DNA of 64,000 bases from Thermoflexibacter ruber (GTDB taxonomy: Bacteria > Bacteroidota > Bacteroidia > Cytophagales > Thermoflexibacteraceae), in the NCBI RefSeq assembly GCF_900113045.1, contig NZ_FONY01000032.1, forward strand, positions 1-64,000. The letters run 5' to 3'. A model generated the notes under the pieces. That model was not told the origin of the DNA. It saw only the letters and a program-made list of their open reading frames with translations, and made no database searches. Positions 1 to 8,177 of this stretch are shown here, in pieces; positions within the stretch are counted from its first letter, which is position 1; every line of letters starts with the position of its first letter. The translations under genes and the position numbers were made by a program.

Positions 1-257
1 TCGGCTTGCTGTGCCACACTCAACTTGCCTGTATAACCTTGATAATTATCTTGTAAATAGGCTTCCAAACCTACTTGCTCATATCGCTGCCGATAGTTCC
101 TCACTGTTCCTTCACTGATGCCTAAACTGGCACTAATCACCTCCATACTTTGACCCAAATGAAGCATTAAAAGCACAGTTATCTTCTTGTACGCTCTGGC
201 ATAGCGTTCATTGTGTTGTAACTCCCTTAGTAAATCATAGTCTGCTTGTGATAACAT
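1..257 (-). CDS. IS630-like transposase, N-terminal part (runs off the window)
   Basis: The minus strand reads an open frame from an ATG at 255-257 to the window edge, giving about 85 residues that begin MLSQADYDLLRELQHNERYA. It contains a helix-turn-helix stretch (VISASLGISEGTVRNYRQRY) followed by a GLEAYL segment, the arrangement seen at the N terminus of IS630/Tc1-like and related winged-helix transposases. The catalytic DDE region lies outside the window, so intactness cannot be judged. Its 5' side abuts the truncated methylase remnant at 333-830. The IS end should fall near 300-335, and IS630 elements insert at TA dinucleotides, of which there is one at the break. It could instead be a free-standing HTH regulator, but this is less likely. 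Confidence 0.7.
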   Translation of the reverse strand, partial: MLSQADYDLLRELQHNERYARAYKKITVLLMLHLGQSMEVISASLGISEGTVRNYRQRYEQVGLEAYLQDNYQGYTGKLSVAQQA

Positions 258-332
258 TTTTACTAATTTGATTACCAAATATTGTACTTTTTTCGTAATT
301 TTCCTAATCCAAATTTCAAAACCTTTTACTTT

Positions 333-830
333 TTAGTATAAAACCCCTGCGATTTGGGGTACGGTTTCTTTGAAAACCTCTAAGGCATACCTAAAATCTT
401 TTGCTTCTTGCCTCTCAAAACTGACAAATTTTTCCAAAATTGCCTTCAATGCCTTTGCATCAGACATTGGGCAGGTTTCTCGCTCATCGCTGCGAATGAG
501 CATTACCTTCTGCGAATTTTCGAAAAGCAGATTATCTGTCGGGTAGCCGATTTTTATTTTTTGGGCAAGTTTCCTCTCAAAGTCGTCCTCTATGTCTTTG
601 GATTCCCAATAGCCGTACTTAAATTGGAAAATATCAATCAGCACGCCGTCGGGCTGTTTAGTAGAATTTGGGATTTTGATTTCATCGACCAATCTCAAAT
701 TTCGTTCTTTTGCAAAATAATTGATGAGTCCGGCAAAATAACGGCGAATAGAGGTTTCCTTTCTGCTCCCTGAAAACTATTGGGCTTCCAGCACCTCGTT
801 GTAATACTGATTGATGCGAGCTATGGACAT
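333..830 (-). pseudogene. Remnant of a type ISP restriction-modification methylase, N-terminal part
   Basis: Reading from an ATG at 828-830, the frame gives MSIARINQYYNEVLEAQ, then an in-frame TAG (777-779), then FSGSRKETSIRRYFAGLINY and on through a PDG...YGYWESKD...KGYPT-like segment to a TAA at 333. This is the N-terminal domain pattern of type ISP / N-6 DNA methylase fusion proteins, which are normally around 1000 residues. Motifs diagnostic of the family start (YYNEV, GSRKET, GYWESKD, IGYPTDN) are all present. The methylase and specificity domains are missing, because the frame ends next to the transposase. Two lesions are therefore visible: a nonsense codon and loss of the C-terminal 85 percent. 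Insertion of the neighbouring IS is the simplest explanation for the truncation. This is inferred, since the left IS flank is outside the window. Confidence 0.75.
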
Positions 831-1001
831 GAGTTCAATGTATTTTTCAACTGTTATGTAAATATTTGTACTCCTTTTCTAAGGTTAAAATATTCCAAAT
901 TTATGAAAAAAGACGTTAGAAAGTACTTTCCATACTTCTTTTTCGGACTGCAAGGGTAGGAAGTTTAACAAAATTAAACAAGGAACGAAGCTTTTTTTGT
1001 C

Positions 1002-1009
1002 TAAATTTG
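1002..1009 (+). promoter_or_regulatory. Possible -7 box (TAAATTTG) for the OstA-like gene
   Basis: TAAATTTG fits the Bacteroidota -7 consensus TAnnTTTG and lies 41 bp before the GTG start. No convincing TTTG -33 element is seen 19-21 bp upstream, so this is only a candidate. Confidence 0.35.
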
Positions 1010-1049
1010 TAGCTTTTATGGAAGCGAATGTTTCACGTTCATATTTAAA

Positions 1050-3140
1050 GTGAAAAAATTGAATTATAAAAATATCTATACTGCTATTATAGCAGTTCTG
1101 TTTACCTTCTTTCCTTTTTTCTTATTTGCCCAACAAGGACAAAGCCAAGCGCAAGGAAAAAAAGAATACCCCAAAGGTACGCAAGTCGAGCTGATGCCGG
1201 GAGCAAGCGAACTGATTGGGGATATAGTCAATGGCGAGGCTGTGCGAAAGGTAAAAAGAGGAATAAGCTCACAAGTCTTTTTCAAACAAGGGCTTACGCT
1301 CATGTATTGCGATAGTGCTTACCAATTCGTGCAGCGAAATAACATTGAGGCGTACGGAAATATCATGTTCATAGACGCAGATAGTACGGTTACTACAGGC
1401 GATACACTTTACTACGATGGGAATAAACGATACGCACGCCTGAGAGGAAACGTAGTTATGCGGGACAGGGAAAAAATTGTAACTACGCGCTTTTTGGACT
1501 ATGATTTGAATACCAAAGTCGCTCACTATTTCAATGGAGGTATGGTGCAAGACGATAGTTCTGCCCTAATGAGTGAAGTAGGGTATTATAACGTTGGCAC
1601 AAAAGTTTCTAATTTCCGCAAAAATGTTCGCTATCAAAGCCCTGATACTCAGTTAGAATCAGATACACTGACCTATAATGCTATTACTAAAATTGTGGAC
1701 TTCAATGCTCGCACCAATATCCGCACTCGTCAAGGGGTAGTAGTGGCAGACAGAGGTAGTTACAACACTGTCTTAGGAACTTCGGTTTTCAAAGGGAGGG
1801 CAAAAATAGATACACAAGAATATACTATCAGTGGGGATTTTTTGGATTACGATAAAGTATTGGAAAAAGGCATCGCCAAAGGCAACGTAGAATTTATTGG
1901 CAAAAAGGACAATGTTATTATCTTAGGCGATATAGGTAAATATGATGGCATTAACGACCGCTCAGAGGTGTATGGGAACGCAGTGATGATTAAGCCTTCG
2001 GACAATTCCAAAGATACGCTTTTCGTTTCGGCGGATACCTTGATAGCCATTAATGAAACACCTGATACCTTGGAAATGAGGGTAAAAGAACAAAAAACAG
2101 TCAAAAATGAGAAAGGGAAAAATCTCAAAATAAAAGAATCCACAGGAAAAACAACCAACAACAGCGAGGAGAAAAAAGAAGAAAAAGCAGAAGAAAAAAA
2201 AGAAGTGCAAATCACGCCTAAAAAACAACTTTTTGCTTATCGCAACGTCAAAGTATATCGCAGAGACTTCCAAGCTAAGTGCGATTCTTTATTTTATAAC
2301 ATTGCGGACTCTACCATTCGCTTTTATTACGACCCCATTATTTGGGCAAAAAATGCACAACTTACTGCCGATAGTATTCGCGCTGAACTTCGCAACAATG
2401 TGATAGACAAGATGTTTCTCAAAGAAAAAGCCTTTGTGATTTCCTTAGATACGTTAAAACAGTTCAATCAAACCAAAGGCAGAGAAATAGAAGCTCGTTT
2501 TAGAAATAGCGAAATCCGCAATGTATATGTCAAAGGCAATGCGGAAAGTTTGTATCATATCTTAGAAGCAGATTCTATCTTGACAGGGCTTAACTATATC
2601 CGATGTAGCGATATGGATATTTTCTTTAACGATTCTGCTCGTTTAGAGGAAATCATGTTTCGCCAACAGCCCGATGCCAAACTGATTCCGCCACACGAAA
2701 TTAAGCCTGAGGACAAAGAACTCAAAGATTTTCGCTGGCGTATCCAAGAAAAAACCGAACAAGGCGAAGTGCTTGGCATTCATGCCGCTAACCAATACAA
2801 AAGCGGAGAACTCAAAGGAGCGAAACTCATCATAGAAGATGTATTCAAAGTTTTTCTCAAAGAAAATACGCTTATTTTTTACAAGCAAAATGCAGAAAAG
2901 AAAGACATAGAGGGTAAGTTTTTTGTCCAACTCTACCCCAAAGACAAGAACGACATCAACATAGAACTGCGCAAAAAGGGCTATGAAAGCATAGAGTTTA
3001 AGTTTCCTTCTGAAAGTTTACTCAACAGCACAGCCAAGCACAGCATTTCCCTGCCTGATTACAAAGTACTGAGAATGGCTATCGGGCAGATGGGGGATAA
3101 AAACAAAGTGATTTGGCAAAAGTTGTATATTGTGAAATAG
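1050..3140 (+). CDS. OstA-like protein (LptA/LptD N-terminal family), LPS transport
   Basis: This 696-residue secreted protein has an N-terminal signal peptide (hydrophobic residues 10-28, ending FAQ). Two blocks of repeated beta-rich motifs follow (SDTLTYN, GDTLYYDG, ADRGSYN, GDFLDYD, GDIGKYDG), typical of the OstA/LptA jelly-roll repeats. In Bacteroidota such proteins are thought to act as the periplasmic bridge for lipopolysaccharide transport to the outer membrane. A Lys/Glu-rich insert (about residues 345-392) separates the first OstA block from a second one. The start is GTG: the frame has no ATG between the upstream stop at 1002 and this codon. An LptF/LptG-type permease, the inner-membrane partner in this pathway, is encoded at 28207-29679. 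The family is clear; the precise role is inferred from it. Confidence 0.85.
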   Translation: MKKLNYKNIYTAIIAVLFTFFPFFLFAQQGQSQAQGKKEYPKGTQVELMPGASELIGDIVNGEAVRKVKRGISSQVFFKQGLTLMYCDSAYQFVQRNNIEAYGNIMFIDADSTVTTGDTLYYDGNKRYARLRGNVVMRDREKIVTTRFLDYDLNTKVAHYFNGGMVQDDSSALMSEVGYYNVGTKVSNFRKNVRYQSPDTQLESDTLTYNAITKIVDFNARTNIRTRQGVVVADRGSYNTVLGTSVFKGRAKIDTQEYTISGDFLDYDKVLEKGIAKGNVEFIGKKDNVIILGDIGKYDGINDRSEVYGNAVMIKPSDNSKDTLFVSADTLIAINETPDTLEMRVKEQKTVKNEKGKNLKIKESTGKTTNNSEEKKEEKAEEKKEVQITPKKQLFAYRNVKVYRRDFQAKCDSLFYNIADSTIRFYYDPIIWAKNAQLTADSIRAELRNNVIDKMFLKEKAFVISLDTLKQFNQTKGREIEARFRNSEIRNVYVKGNAESLYHILEADSILTGLNYIRCSDMDIFFNDSARLEEIMFRQQPDAKLIPPHEIKPEDKELKDFRWRIQEKTEQGEVLGIHAANQYKSGELKGAKLIIEDVFKVFLKENTLIFYKQNAEKKDIEGKFFVQLYPKDKNDINIELRKKGYESIEFKFPSESLLNSTAKHSISLPDYKVLRMAIGQMGDKNKVIWQKLYIVK

Positions 3141-3152
3141 AAATATATATAT

Positions 3153-3181
3153 ACCTAACAGGCTTGCTAAACCTATTAGGT
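3153..3181. repeat. Degenerate palindrome ACCTAAcAGG...CCTaTTAGGT
   Basis: Ten-base arms with one mismatch surround a 9-base loop just after the OstA-like gene. The layout resembles the perfect palindrome at 33254-33286 (ACCT...CAGG core facing its mirror), so it may be a decayed copy. It could also serve as a terminator. Confidence 0.5.
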
Positions 3182-3209
3182 GTAAAAAATGGCTAATAAT
3201 ACTTTCTCA

Positions 3210-4208
3210 ATGAAAAAAATATTGATTATTCAAACTGCTTTTATTGGTGATGTGATTTTAGCGACTGCGGTAATAGAAAAATTACGCACTTATTTTCCTG
3301 ATAGCCAAATAGATTTTTTATTGAGAAAAGGAAATGAATCTCTACTTACAGCTCATCCTTTTTTGCATGAAGTCATCATTTGGGACAAAAAGAACAATAA
3401 GTATCAAAATTGGTGGAAAATCCTTCAGAAGGTTCGCAGAGAAAAATACGACCTGCTTGTCAATTTGCAAAGATTTGCATCTATGGGATTATTTGCAGGG
3501 CTTTCTAAGGCAAAAAAAATTATTGGTTTCCGCAACAACCCCTTTGCTTTCTTATTTGACGAAAAATACGAGCATCGCATAGGCGACGGTACTCACGAAG
3601 TAGAGCGTAACCAACTCCTCATTACAAAACTTACAGACAGCCATGCACTCCGCCCTCAACTGTATCCTTCACTACAAGACGAACAAGCGGCAAAACCCTT
3701 TAAATCCAAACCCTATATTTGCATAGCCCCTGCTTCGGTTTGGTTCACCAAGCAGTACCCCAAGCACAAGTGGGTAGAGTTGATACTTGCACTGCCTAAA
3801 ACTTTGAAAATATACCTACTGGGAAGTCCCTCAGACCAAGCCCTTTGTCAAGCCATTATCCAAGAAATTAAAGAGAAAACCCATCATGAGCGAGAGATAG
3901 AAAATCTTTCTGGAAAACTCTCCCTTTTAGCTTCTGCGGCTCTAATGCGCAAGGCAGTTATGAACTATGTCAATGATTCTGCCCCACTGCACCTCGCTTC
4001 CGCTGTCAATGCTCCTACCTGTGCCGTCTTTTGCTCTACCGTTCCTGAGTTTGGTTTTACTCCTTTGGCAGAAGAATCACATATTGTACAGATAAATAAC
4101 CGATTATCCTGCCGTCCTTGTGGCTTACATGGACAAAAGCAATGCCCTCAGCATCACTTCCGATGTGCAGAAGAAATACAAACGGAACAGTTAGTACGTA
4201 TTTTATGA
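3210..4208 (+). CDS. Glycosyltransferase family 9 (ADP-heptose:LPS heptosyltransferase-like)
   Basis: The protein begins MKKILIIQTAFIGDVILATA, the N-terminal Rossmann motif of family 9 glycosyltransferases. The second half carries the donor-site features: APASVWFTKQYPKHKWVELI, a YLLGSPSD strand and NDSAPLHLASA. The C terminus is Cys-rich (SCRPCG...CPQHHFRCA), common in heptosyltransferase-like proteins. It probably adds a sugar to lipopolysaccharide or another surface glycan at the cytoplasmic face of the inner membrane. An in-frame ATG 21 bases earlier would add seven residues before the Rossmann strand, so the start at 3210 is preferred. It lies just downstream of the OstA-like gene on the same strand, compatible with an LPS-related pair. 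Its 3' end overlaps the opposing gene by 6 bases. Donor and acceptor are unknown. Confidence 0.85.
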   Translation: MKKILIIQTAFIGDVILATAVIEKLRTYFPDSQIDFLLRKGNESLLTAHPFLHEVIIWDKKNNKYQNWWKILQKVRREKYDLLVNLQRFASMGLFAGLSKAKKIIGFRNNPFAFLFDEKYEHRIGDGTHEVERNQLLITKLTDSHALRPQLYPSLQDEQAAKPFKSKPYICIAPASVWFTKQYPKHKWVELILALPKTLKIYLLGSPSDQALCQAIIQEIKEKTHHEREIENLSGKLSLLASAALMRKAVMNYVNDSAPLHLASAVNAPTCAVFCSTVPEFGFTPLAEESHIVQINNRLSCRPCGLHGQKQCPQHHFRCAEEIQTEQLVRIL

Positions 4209-5375
4209 GATAATATGCCCAGTAAACTGAGCCGTATTGTCTATGATTCTCCCTCCACGCCTGAAACCCAAAGCAGCAGCTTCATAGGCAAAAAATACGC
4301 CTGCTTGATAGCAGTTACCTTGGTAATCTCTTAGAAAATCTACATATTCTTGGTAAATTTTTGGATAACCTCCATAATCACCTTCTTTGGCTAACATCGT
4401 TTGGGCATTTTTGTCCAAAATCTTTACGTTTGCCCCTTCTCTACCAAATAATACCTTTTCTACGTAATACTCTTTGTTTTTCAAAGGCTTATCACTTGTT
4501 TCCAAAAGTAAGGGGTGCTTAGGGTACAAATCCCAAAGAATTTTCAAGATTCCCTTAGATTGGAAAAGAAGATTGTAGGCGGGATTAACCACAATGGCTT
4601 TGTGATTCATGACTATTTGGTTCAAAATTTCCATGAGTTCAGGCTCATCATAGGCAATGTATTCCCAAGGCACTAATTTGAACCAAAAGTTGAATTTGAA
4701 ATATTCATCAAAATCATTGCGAATAAAAATTCCTTCCTCAGCGGAAAAATGTACATTTTCAACATGGCAATAGTCCACCTCAAATCCTGCTTCCTTTGCC
4801 GCCTCGCCCAATACTTCTACATTCGTATCGTCCTCAGGAAAGTCTTTCATAGTGGAAATGAGCAAGGTGGGGGCTAAATCTTCATTGAGTTCTCGCAATC
4901 TGGCAAAGTTTTCTTTTAATAGTTCGTACAAAGAATTAAACTGCAAAGATTCATCTAACTGATTGGCTTTGAGGTGCGCCCATTGGATAACAGCCGTTTC
5001 AGGAATACAAGTAGCTGTATCGGAGTTAAACTCAATGAGTTTGATAGGGTGCCCGTCAGTGCCTCCGCTAAAATCAAACCTTCCATACAGATGCAAATGC
5101 CTATCACTTTCCCAAGTATATTTGATTTGTTCTACCATGTTGAGCGGAATCGCCAGTTGGTTAAACAAATTATTATCAATTACGTACTGCGCCGCTTGTA
5201 TATACATTTCGTAGAGTTCGTTGGCAGCGGCAGCATAGGCTTCTGCTTCTTGTTCAGTAATCTGCACTATATCTCCCGTGATGTATTGAAGTGTGTCAAA
5301 GCCCATCATCCACCCCCAACCAAGTGCATGAATTTGATTCTCAGGGCTTTTCCACAAAGATTTTAGTTTAATCAT
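4203..5375 (-). CDS. Glutathionylspermidine synthase family ATP-grasp ligase
   Basis: This 390-residue protein matches the C-terminal ligase domain of glutathionylspermidine synthase and the YgiC/YjfC family. Visible signatures are GWGWMMGFD near the N terminus, LIEFNSDTATCIPE (about residues 112-125), VNPAYNLLFQSKG, VLFGREGANVKIL (nucleotide-binding) and the C-terminal FRRGGRIIDNTAQFTGHI. The family makes an ATP-dependent amide bond. YgiC-type members lack the amidase domain and their substrate is not settled, so no specific reaction is assigned. It is the second gene of a minus-strand pair, starting 5 bases after the stop of the DUF2027/Smr gene. The 3' end is convergent and overlapping with the glycosyltransferase gene. 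Confidence 0.85.
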   Translation of the reverse strand: MIKLKSLWKSPENQIHALGWGWMMGFDTLQYITGDIVQITEQEAEAYAAAANELYEMYIQAAQYVIDNNLFNQLAIPLNMVEQIKYTWESDRHLHLYGRFDFSGGTDGHPIKLIEFNSDTATCIPETAVIQWAHLKANQLDESLQFNSLYELLKENFARLRELNEDLAPTLLISTMKDFPEDDTNVEVLGEAAKEAGFEVDYCHVENVHFSAEEGIFIRNDFDEYFKFNFWFKLVPWEYIAYDEPELMEILNQIVMNHKAIVVNPAYNLLFQSKGILKILWDLYPKHPLLLETSDKPLKNKEYYVEKVLFGREGANVKILDKNAQTMLAKEGDYGGYPKIYQEYVDFLRDYQGNCYQAGVFFAYEAAALGFRRGGRIIDNTAQFTGHIIS

Positions 5376-5380
5376 CTTTT

Positions 5381-6358
5381 TTATTTTAACTTAGCCAAAG
5401 TAGCTCCATAACCAAACTTTTCCTTTTGAGCATCTTGGAAATAAGCTACATTTTTGTGCTTGCTTAACCTACGCTGAATCTCTGTGCGGAGTGTACCGTT
5501 CCCTACCCCATGAATAAAAACCACTTCCTCTACATTCTCAAAAATAGCACTGTCTAAGGCTTTTTCAAATACATCTAATTGCAAGTTAAGCATTTCCGAG
5601 GCGTTCATCTTCTCTGATTTGTCAGTGAGTTTTTCTATATGCAAGTCTATTTCTTTTTTTCTTACTTTGGGTGGAAGTACAATTTTTTCCATGACCTTAG
5701 GTGTAGTGGGCAAGGCAGGCTCGTTGGCAGAGAGCATACTCTCTTTGATTTTATCTGGCTCTATGCTTACTATTTTTTGGTCTATTTGGAATACATAGCC
5801 CTCTTTGTCGAGCAGTGGGGAAGTCATCTTACTTTTGAAAAAAGTACTTGCATTAAATACAATTTTTCTTATCAGAGGCTCTTTGATAGAGCCGAAACCT
5901 GCCCTGAAAATCAGGGCTTGGACAAGCAAAGGCGACCATTTTTCAAAGCGGTCTAAGTTTGCTTCATCTACTTTCTGCCAAGTTTTTTTCCTTAGATGCC
6001 CTGCAGCAAGTCCGCTATAGTTGTTGTCTTTGATTTCCCCAATGGTAAACAAAATATCTATTTCTGTATTATTTACTAAGTTTACAGTCAGCTGCTTATC
6101 ATTGATGGGAATAAAAACCAAGAAAAAGCCCACTTCTCCTATAATTTTTTCAGGGCTTGCATTTTTATCGCTTATCTTTGATTTGGTATCTCTAAAAACA
6201 ATCGTTTCCTCTGTAGCAATCAGCGTAACCTCGTTTTTGAGTACAGGGATACGAAAACCGTCTTCTATCTCTACTTCTATCATATTGTTAGGCAAGAAGT
6301 TAGTGATGATGCCCTCTTCTCTGTGGTGTAAAAGCCGTACTCTATCTCCTACGTGCAT
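5381..6358 (-). CDS. DUF2027 and Smr domain protein
   Basis: The first about 65 residues (MHVGDRVRLLHHREEGIITN...VPVLKNE-like) form an SH3-like beta domain, as in DUF2027 proteins of Bacteroidota. A central beta-rich domain follows. The C-terminal 80 residues (EIDLHIEKL...VVFIHGVGNGTLRTEIQRRL) are an Smr domain with the HGxGxGxLR loop. Smr domains bind or nick nucleic acid in MutS2 and related proteins, but there is no MutS ATPase here and the cellular role is not known. It is the first gene of a tight pair with the ligase gene. A TAATTTTG -7 box for this strand lies at 6410-6417. Confidence 0.85.
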   Translation of the reverse strand: MHVGDRVRLLHHREEGIITNFLPNNMIEVEIEDGFRIPVLKNEVTLIATEETIVFRDTKSKISDKNASPEKIIGEVGFFLVFIPINDKQLTVNLVNNTEIDILFTIGEIKDNNYSGLAAGHLRKKTWQKVDEANLDRFEKWSPLLVQALIFRAGFGSIKEPLIRKIVFNASTFFKSKMTSPLLDKEGYVFQIDQKIVSIEPDKIKESMLSANEPALPTTPKVMEKIVLPPKVRKKEIDLHIEKLTDKSEKMNASEMLNLQLDVFEKALDSAIFENVEEVVFIHGVGNGTLRTEIQRRLSKHKNVAYFQDAQKEKFGYGATLAKLK

Positions 6359-6821
6359 AGTTTTGTTTAATGGTTGTGAATATGGAATATTAATAGCTTA
6401 ATGGTCAAACAAAATTAGTCTTTTTTGTAAAAGGATTTTTTAATAAAAGTTAAATTTTTTTTGTGTAAGTTTTTTTGAAAAATTACGAACATTCTTAAAC
6501 AAAAGTAATATATTGAGTCTGGATTCATGTTCAAATAATTGAAAAACAATAGCTTATATAGTAATATACTTTTGCTTTCTTGAAAAAATCTAATTATAAC
6601 TTTTCTTAACTAATGGTTTTTTTGTGTAAAATTAGCACAAAAATTTTATTTGCTAATATAATAAATAATTGATAAACAAATATTTAAGTATAAGTTAATT
6701 GAATTTTCGCAAATTTACTTATTTATTAAATTGTTTAACGATATTGAAAAATAATTAAACAAAAATTTGTAATTTTGTCTAAGGCTTTCTATATTTGTCC
6801 TAAACAAAATCATACATCAAT
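6359..6821. other. AT-rich divergent intergenic region
   Basis: 463 bases without a credible gene separate two divergent genes. On the minus strand TAATTTTG (6410-6417) could be the -7 box of the DUF2027/Smr gene. On the plus strand TAATTTTG (6770-6777), with an upstream TTG at 6744-6746 (23-base spacer), could serve the sigma factor. GAGTCTGGATT at 6515-6525 matches one end of the inverted-repeat element at 18222-18337. Nothing else was recognised. Confidence 0.5.
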
Positions 6822-7337
6822 ATGGAAATCACAAACACCGATTTTAGCCGCTCTTTGAATGAAATGACTGTTTCATTAAGACCTTTTGCGCTCAAATTGA
6901 CCAAAGATTCTGAAGACGCAAATGATTTGTTGCAGGAAACTATGCTCAAAGCCTTCACCAATCGCGAAAAGTTTGCCGAAGGTACAAATTTGAAAGCATG
7001 GTTATACACTATCATGAAAAATACTTTTATCACTAATTATCAGCGATTAGTTCGTAAAAATACTTTCATAGATACTACTGATAATCTTCATTACATTAAC
7101 TCTTACAATACAGCTACTTACAACTTAGCTTATTCTACTTTTGCTAACGAAGACATAGAAAGGGCAGTAGCAAGTATAGATGAAGCCTACCGAGTGCCTT
7201 TTATTATGCACTTTCGCGGCTTCAAATATCACGAAATTGCTGATAAGTTACGTATTCCTATCGGAACGGTGAAAAATAGGATACACATTGCTCGCAAAGA
7301 ATTGAAAGATAAGTTGAGCATTTATGCTAATAATTAG
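6822..7337 (+). CDS. ECF-type RNA polymerase sigma factor
   Basis: The 171-residue protein has the two-domain layout of extracytoplasmic-function sigma factors. Region 2 (residues about 15-75) has the LTKDSEDANDLLQETMLKAF core, and the NLKAWLYTIMKNTFITNY stretch is typical of Bacteroidota members. Region 4 (about 110-165) contains the helix-turn-helix FRGFKYHEIADKLRIPIGTVKNRIHIARKEL. It should direct RNA polymerase to a subset of promoters. No anti-sigma factor gene (FecR or zinc-binding type) is adjacent, so its control is not visible; the next gene is a PAP2 phosphatase 42 bases downstream. Upstream is a long AT-rich region with a canonical -7 box. Confidence 0.92.
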   Translation: MEITNTDFSRSLNEMTVSLRPFALKLTKDSEDANDLLQETMLKAFTNREKFAEGTNLKAWLYTIMKNTFITNYQRLVRKNTFIDTTDNLHYINSYNTATYNLAYSTFANEDIERAVASIDEAYRVPFIMHFRGFKYHEIADKLRIPIGTVKNRIHIARKELKDKLSIYANN

Positions 7338-7379
7338 TATGTAATCCTTTACTTTTGCCCTAAAAAAATATATATCTTC

Positions 7380-8012
7380 ATGAGATTCATCTTTTTTTTA
7401 AAGGGTACGGCATCAAAAAACTTATACTTTTTTACTTTACTCGTTTGTTATTTGTTTTTAGGTTGTTTTGTGTTATTTTCTGTCCGAAAAGGTGATGAAG
7501 TGATTTGGCTTAATCAGTTTCATACTACTTTTTCGGACTTTTTTTTTCAATATATTACCCATCTTGGCGATGGACTTTTTTGTGTTTTGCTGAGTTTGTT
7601 TTTTTTAGCTTTCAAAAAATACAAAAATGCACTTTTGATTTTCCTTAGTTTTGCTTCCTCAGGCATTCTTGCCCAATTACTGAAAAGGTTGGCTTTTCCC
7701 GATATGCCTCGTCCTACGGCTTATTTATCAGAAAAAAATATCAACTGGCATTTCGTAGAAGGAGTAGAGGTGTTTACCGCCAATAGCTTTCCCTCTGGGC
7801 ATACAGCAACTGCTTTTGCTACTTTTCTGATGTTAGCTTTGATAAGTAAGCATAAAGCTTGGGCAGGAGTATTCTTCTTCTTGCTTGCTTTTTTGGTAGG
7901 TCTTTCTCGTATGTACCTGCTCCAACATTTTTTCATAGATACCTACTTTGGTGCTATGTTAGGGGTTGTATGCGCCTTGCTTATTTATTATTTTAGTAAT
8001 TCAAGTAAATAA
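7380..8012 (+). CDS. PAP2-family membrane phosphatase
   Basis: This 210-residue integral membrane protein has about six hydrophobic segments and the three motifs of type 2 phosphatidic acid phosphatases. They are KRLAFPDMPRP (KxxxxxxRP type), PSGHTA, and SRMYLLQHFFIDTYFG (SRxxxxxHxxxD). It is predicted to dephosphorylate a lipid phosphate such as phosphatidate or undecaprenyl diphosphate on the outer face of the inner membrane; the substrate cannot be chosen from sequence. It follows the sigma factor by 42 bases on the same strand and may be co-transcribed. Confidence 0.9.
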   Translation: MRFIFFLKGTASKNLYFFTLLVCYLFLGCFVLFSVRKGDEVIWLNQFHTTFSDFFFQYITHLGDGLFCVLLSLFFLAFKKYKNALLIFLSFASSGILAQLLKRLAFPDMPRPTAYLSEKNINWHFVEGVEVFTANSFPSGHTATAFATFLMLALISKHKAWAGVFFFLLAFLVGLSRMYLLQHFFIDTYFGAMLGVVCALLIYYFSNSSK

Positions 8013-8031
8013 AATAGCTTTTTTCATAAAC

Positions 8032-8061
8032 TTGCAAAAAAGCATAAGATTCATAATTTTG
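8032..8061 (+). promoter_or_regulatory. Promoter of the S9 peptidase gene
   Basis: TTG at 8032-8034 and TAATTTTG at 8054-8061 are separated by 19 bases, matching the Bacteroidota sigma-ABfr consensus. The predicted transcript would have a leader of about 110 bases before the ATG at 8178. Confidence 0.65.
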
Positions 8062-8177
8062 TACCCAATAAAAGCACTGGATACATACTTTGGTGTGTTT
8101 GTTTTCAAAACATATCAAAAATAGCAAAGCCTCACATCTATTTATTTTTCTCATCTTAAACTTAAACTTTTTTACTT

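Noticed and set aside
408-773. 121-codon plus-strand frame at the left end
   Set aside because: It is the antisense of the type ISP remnant, whose family motifs are clear on the minus strand.
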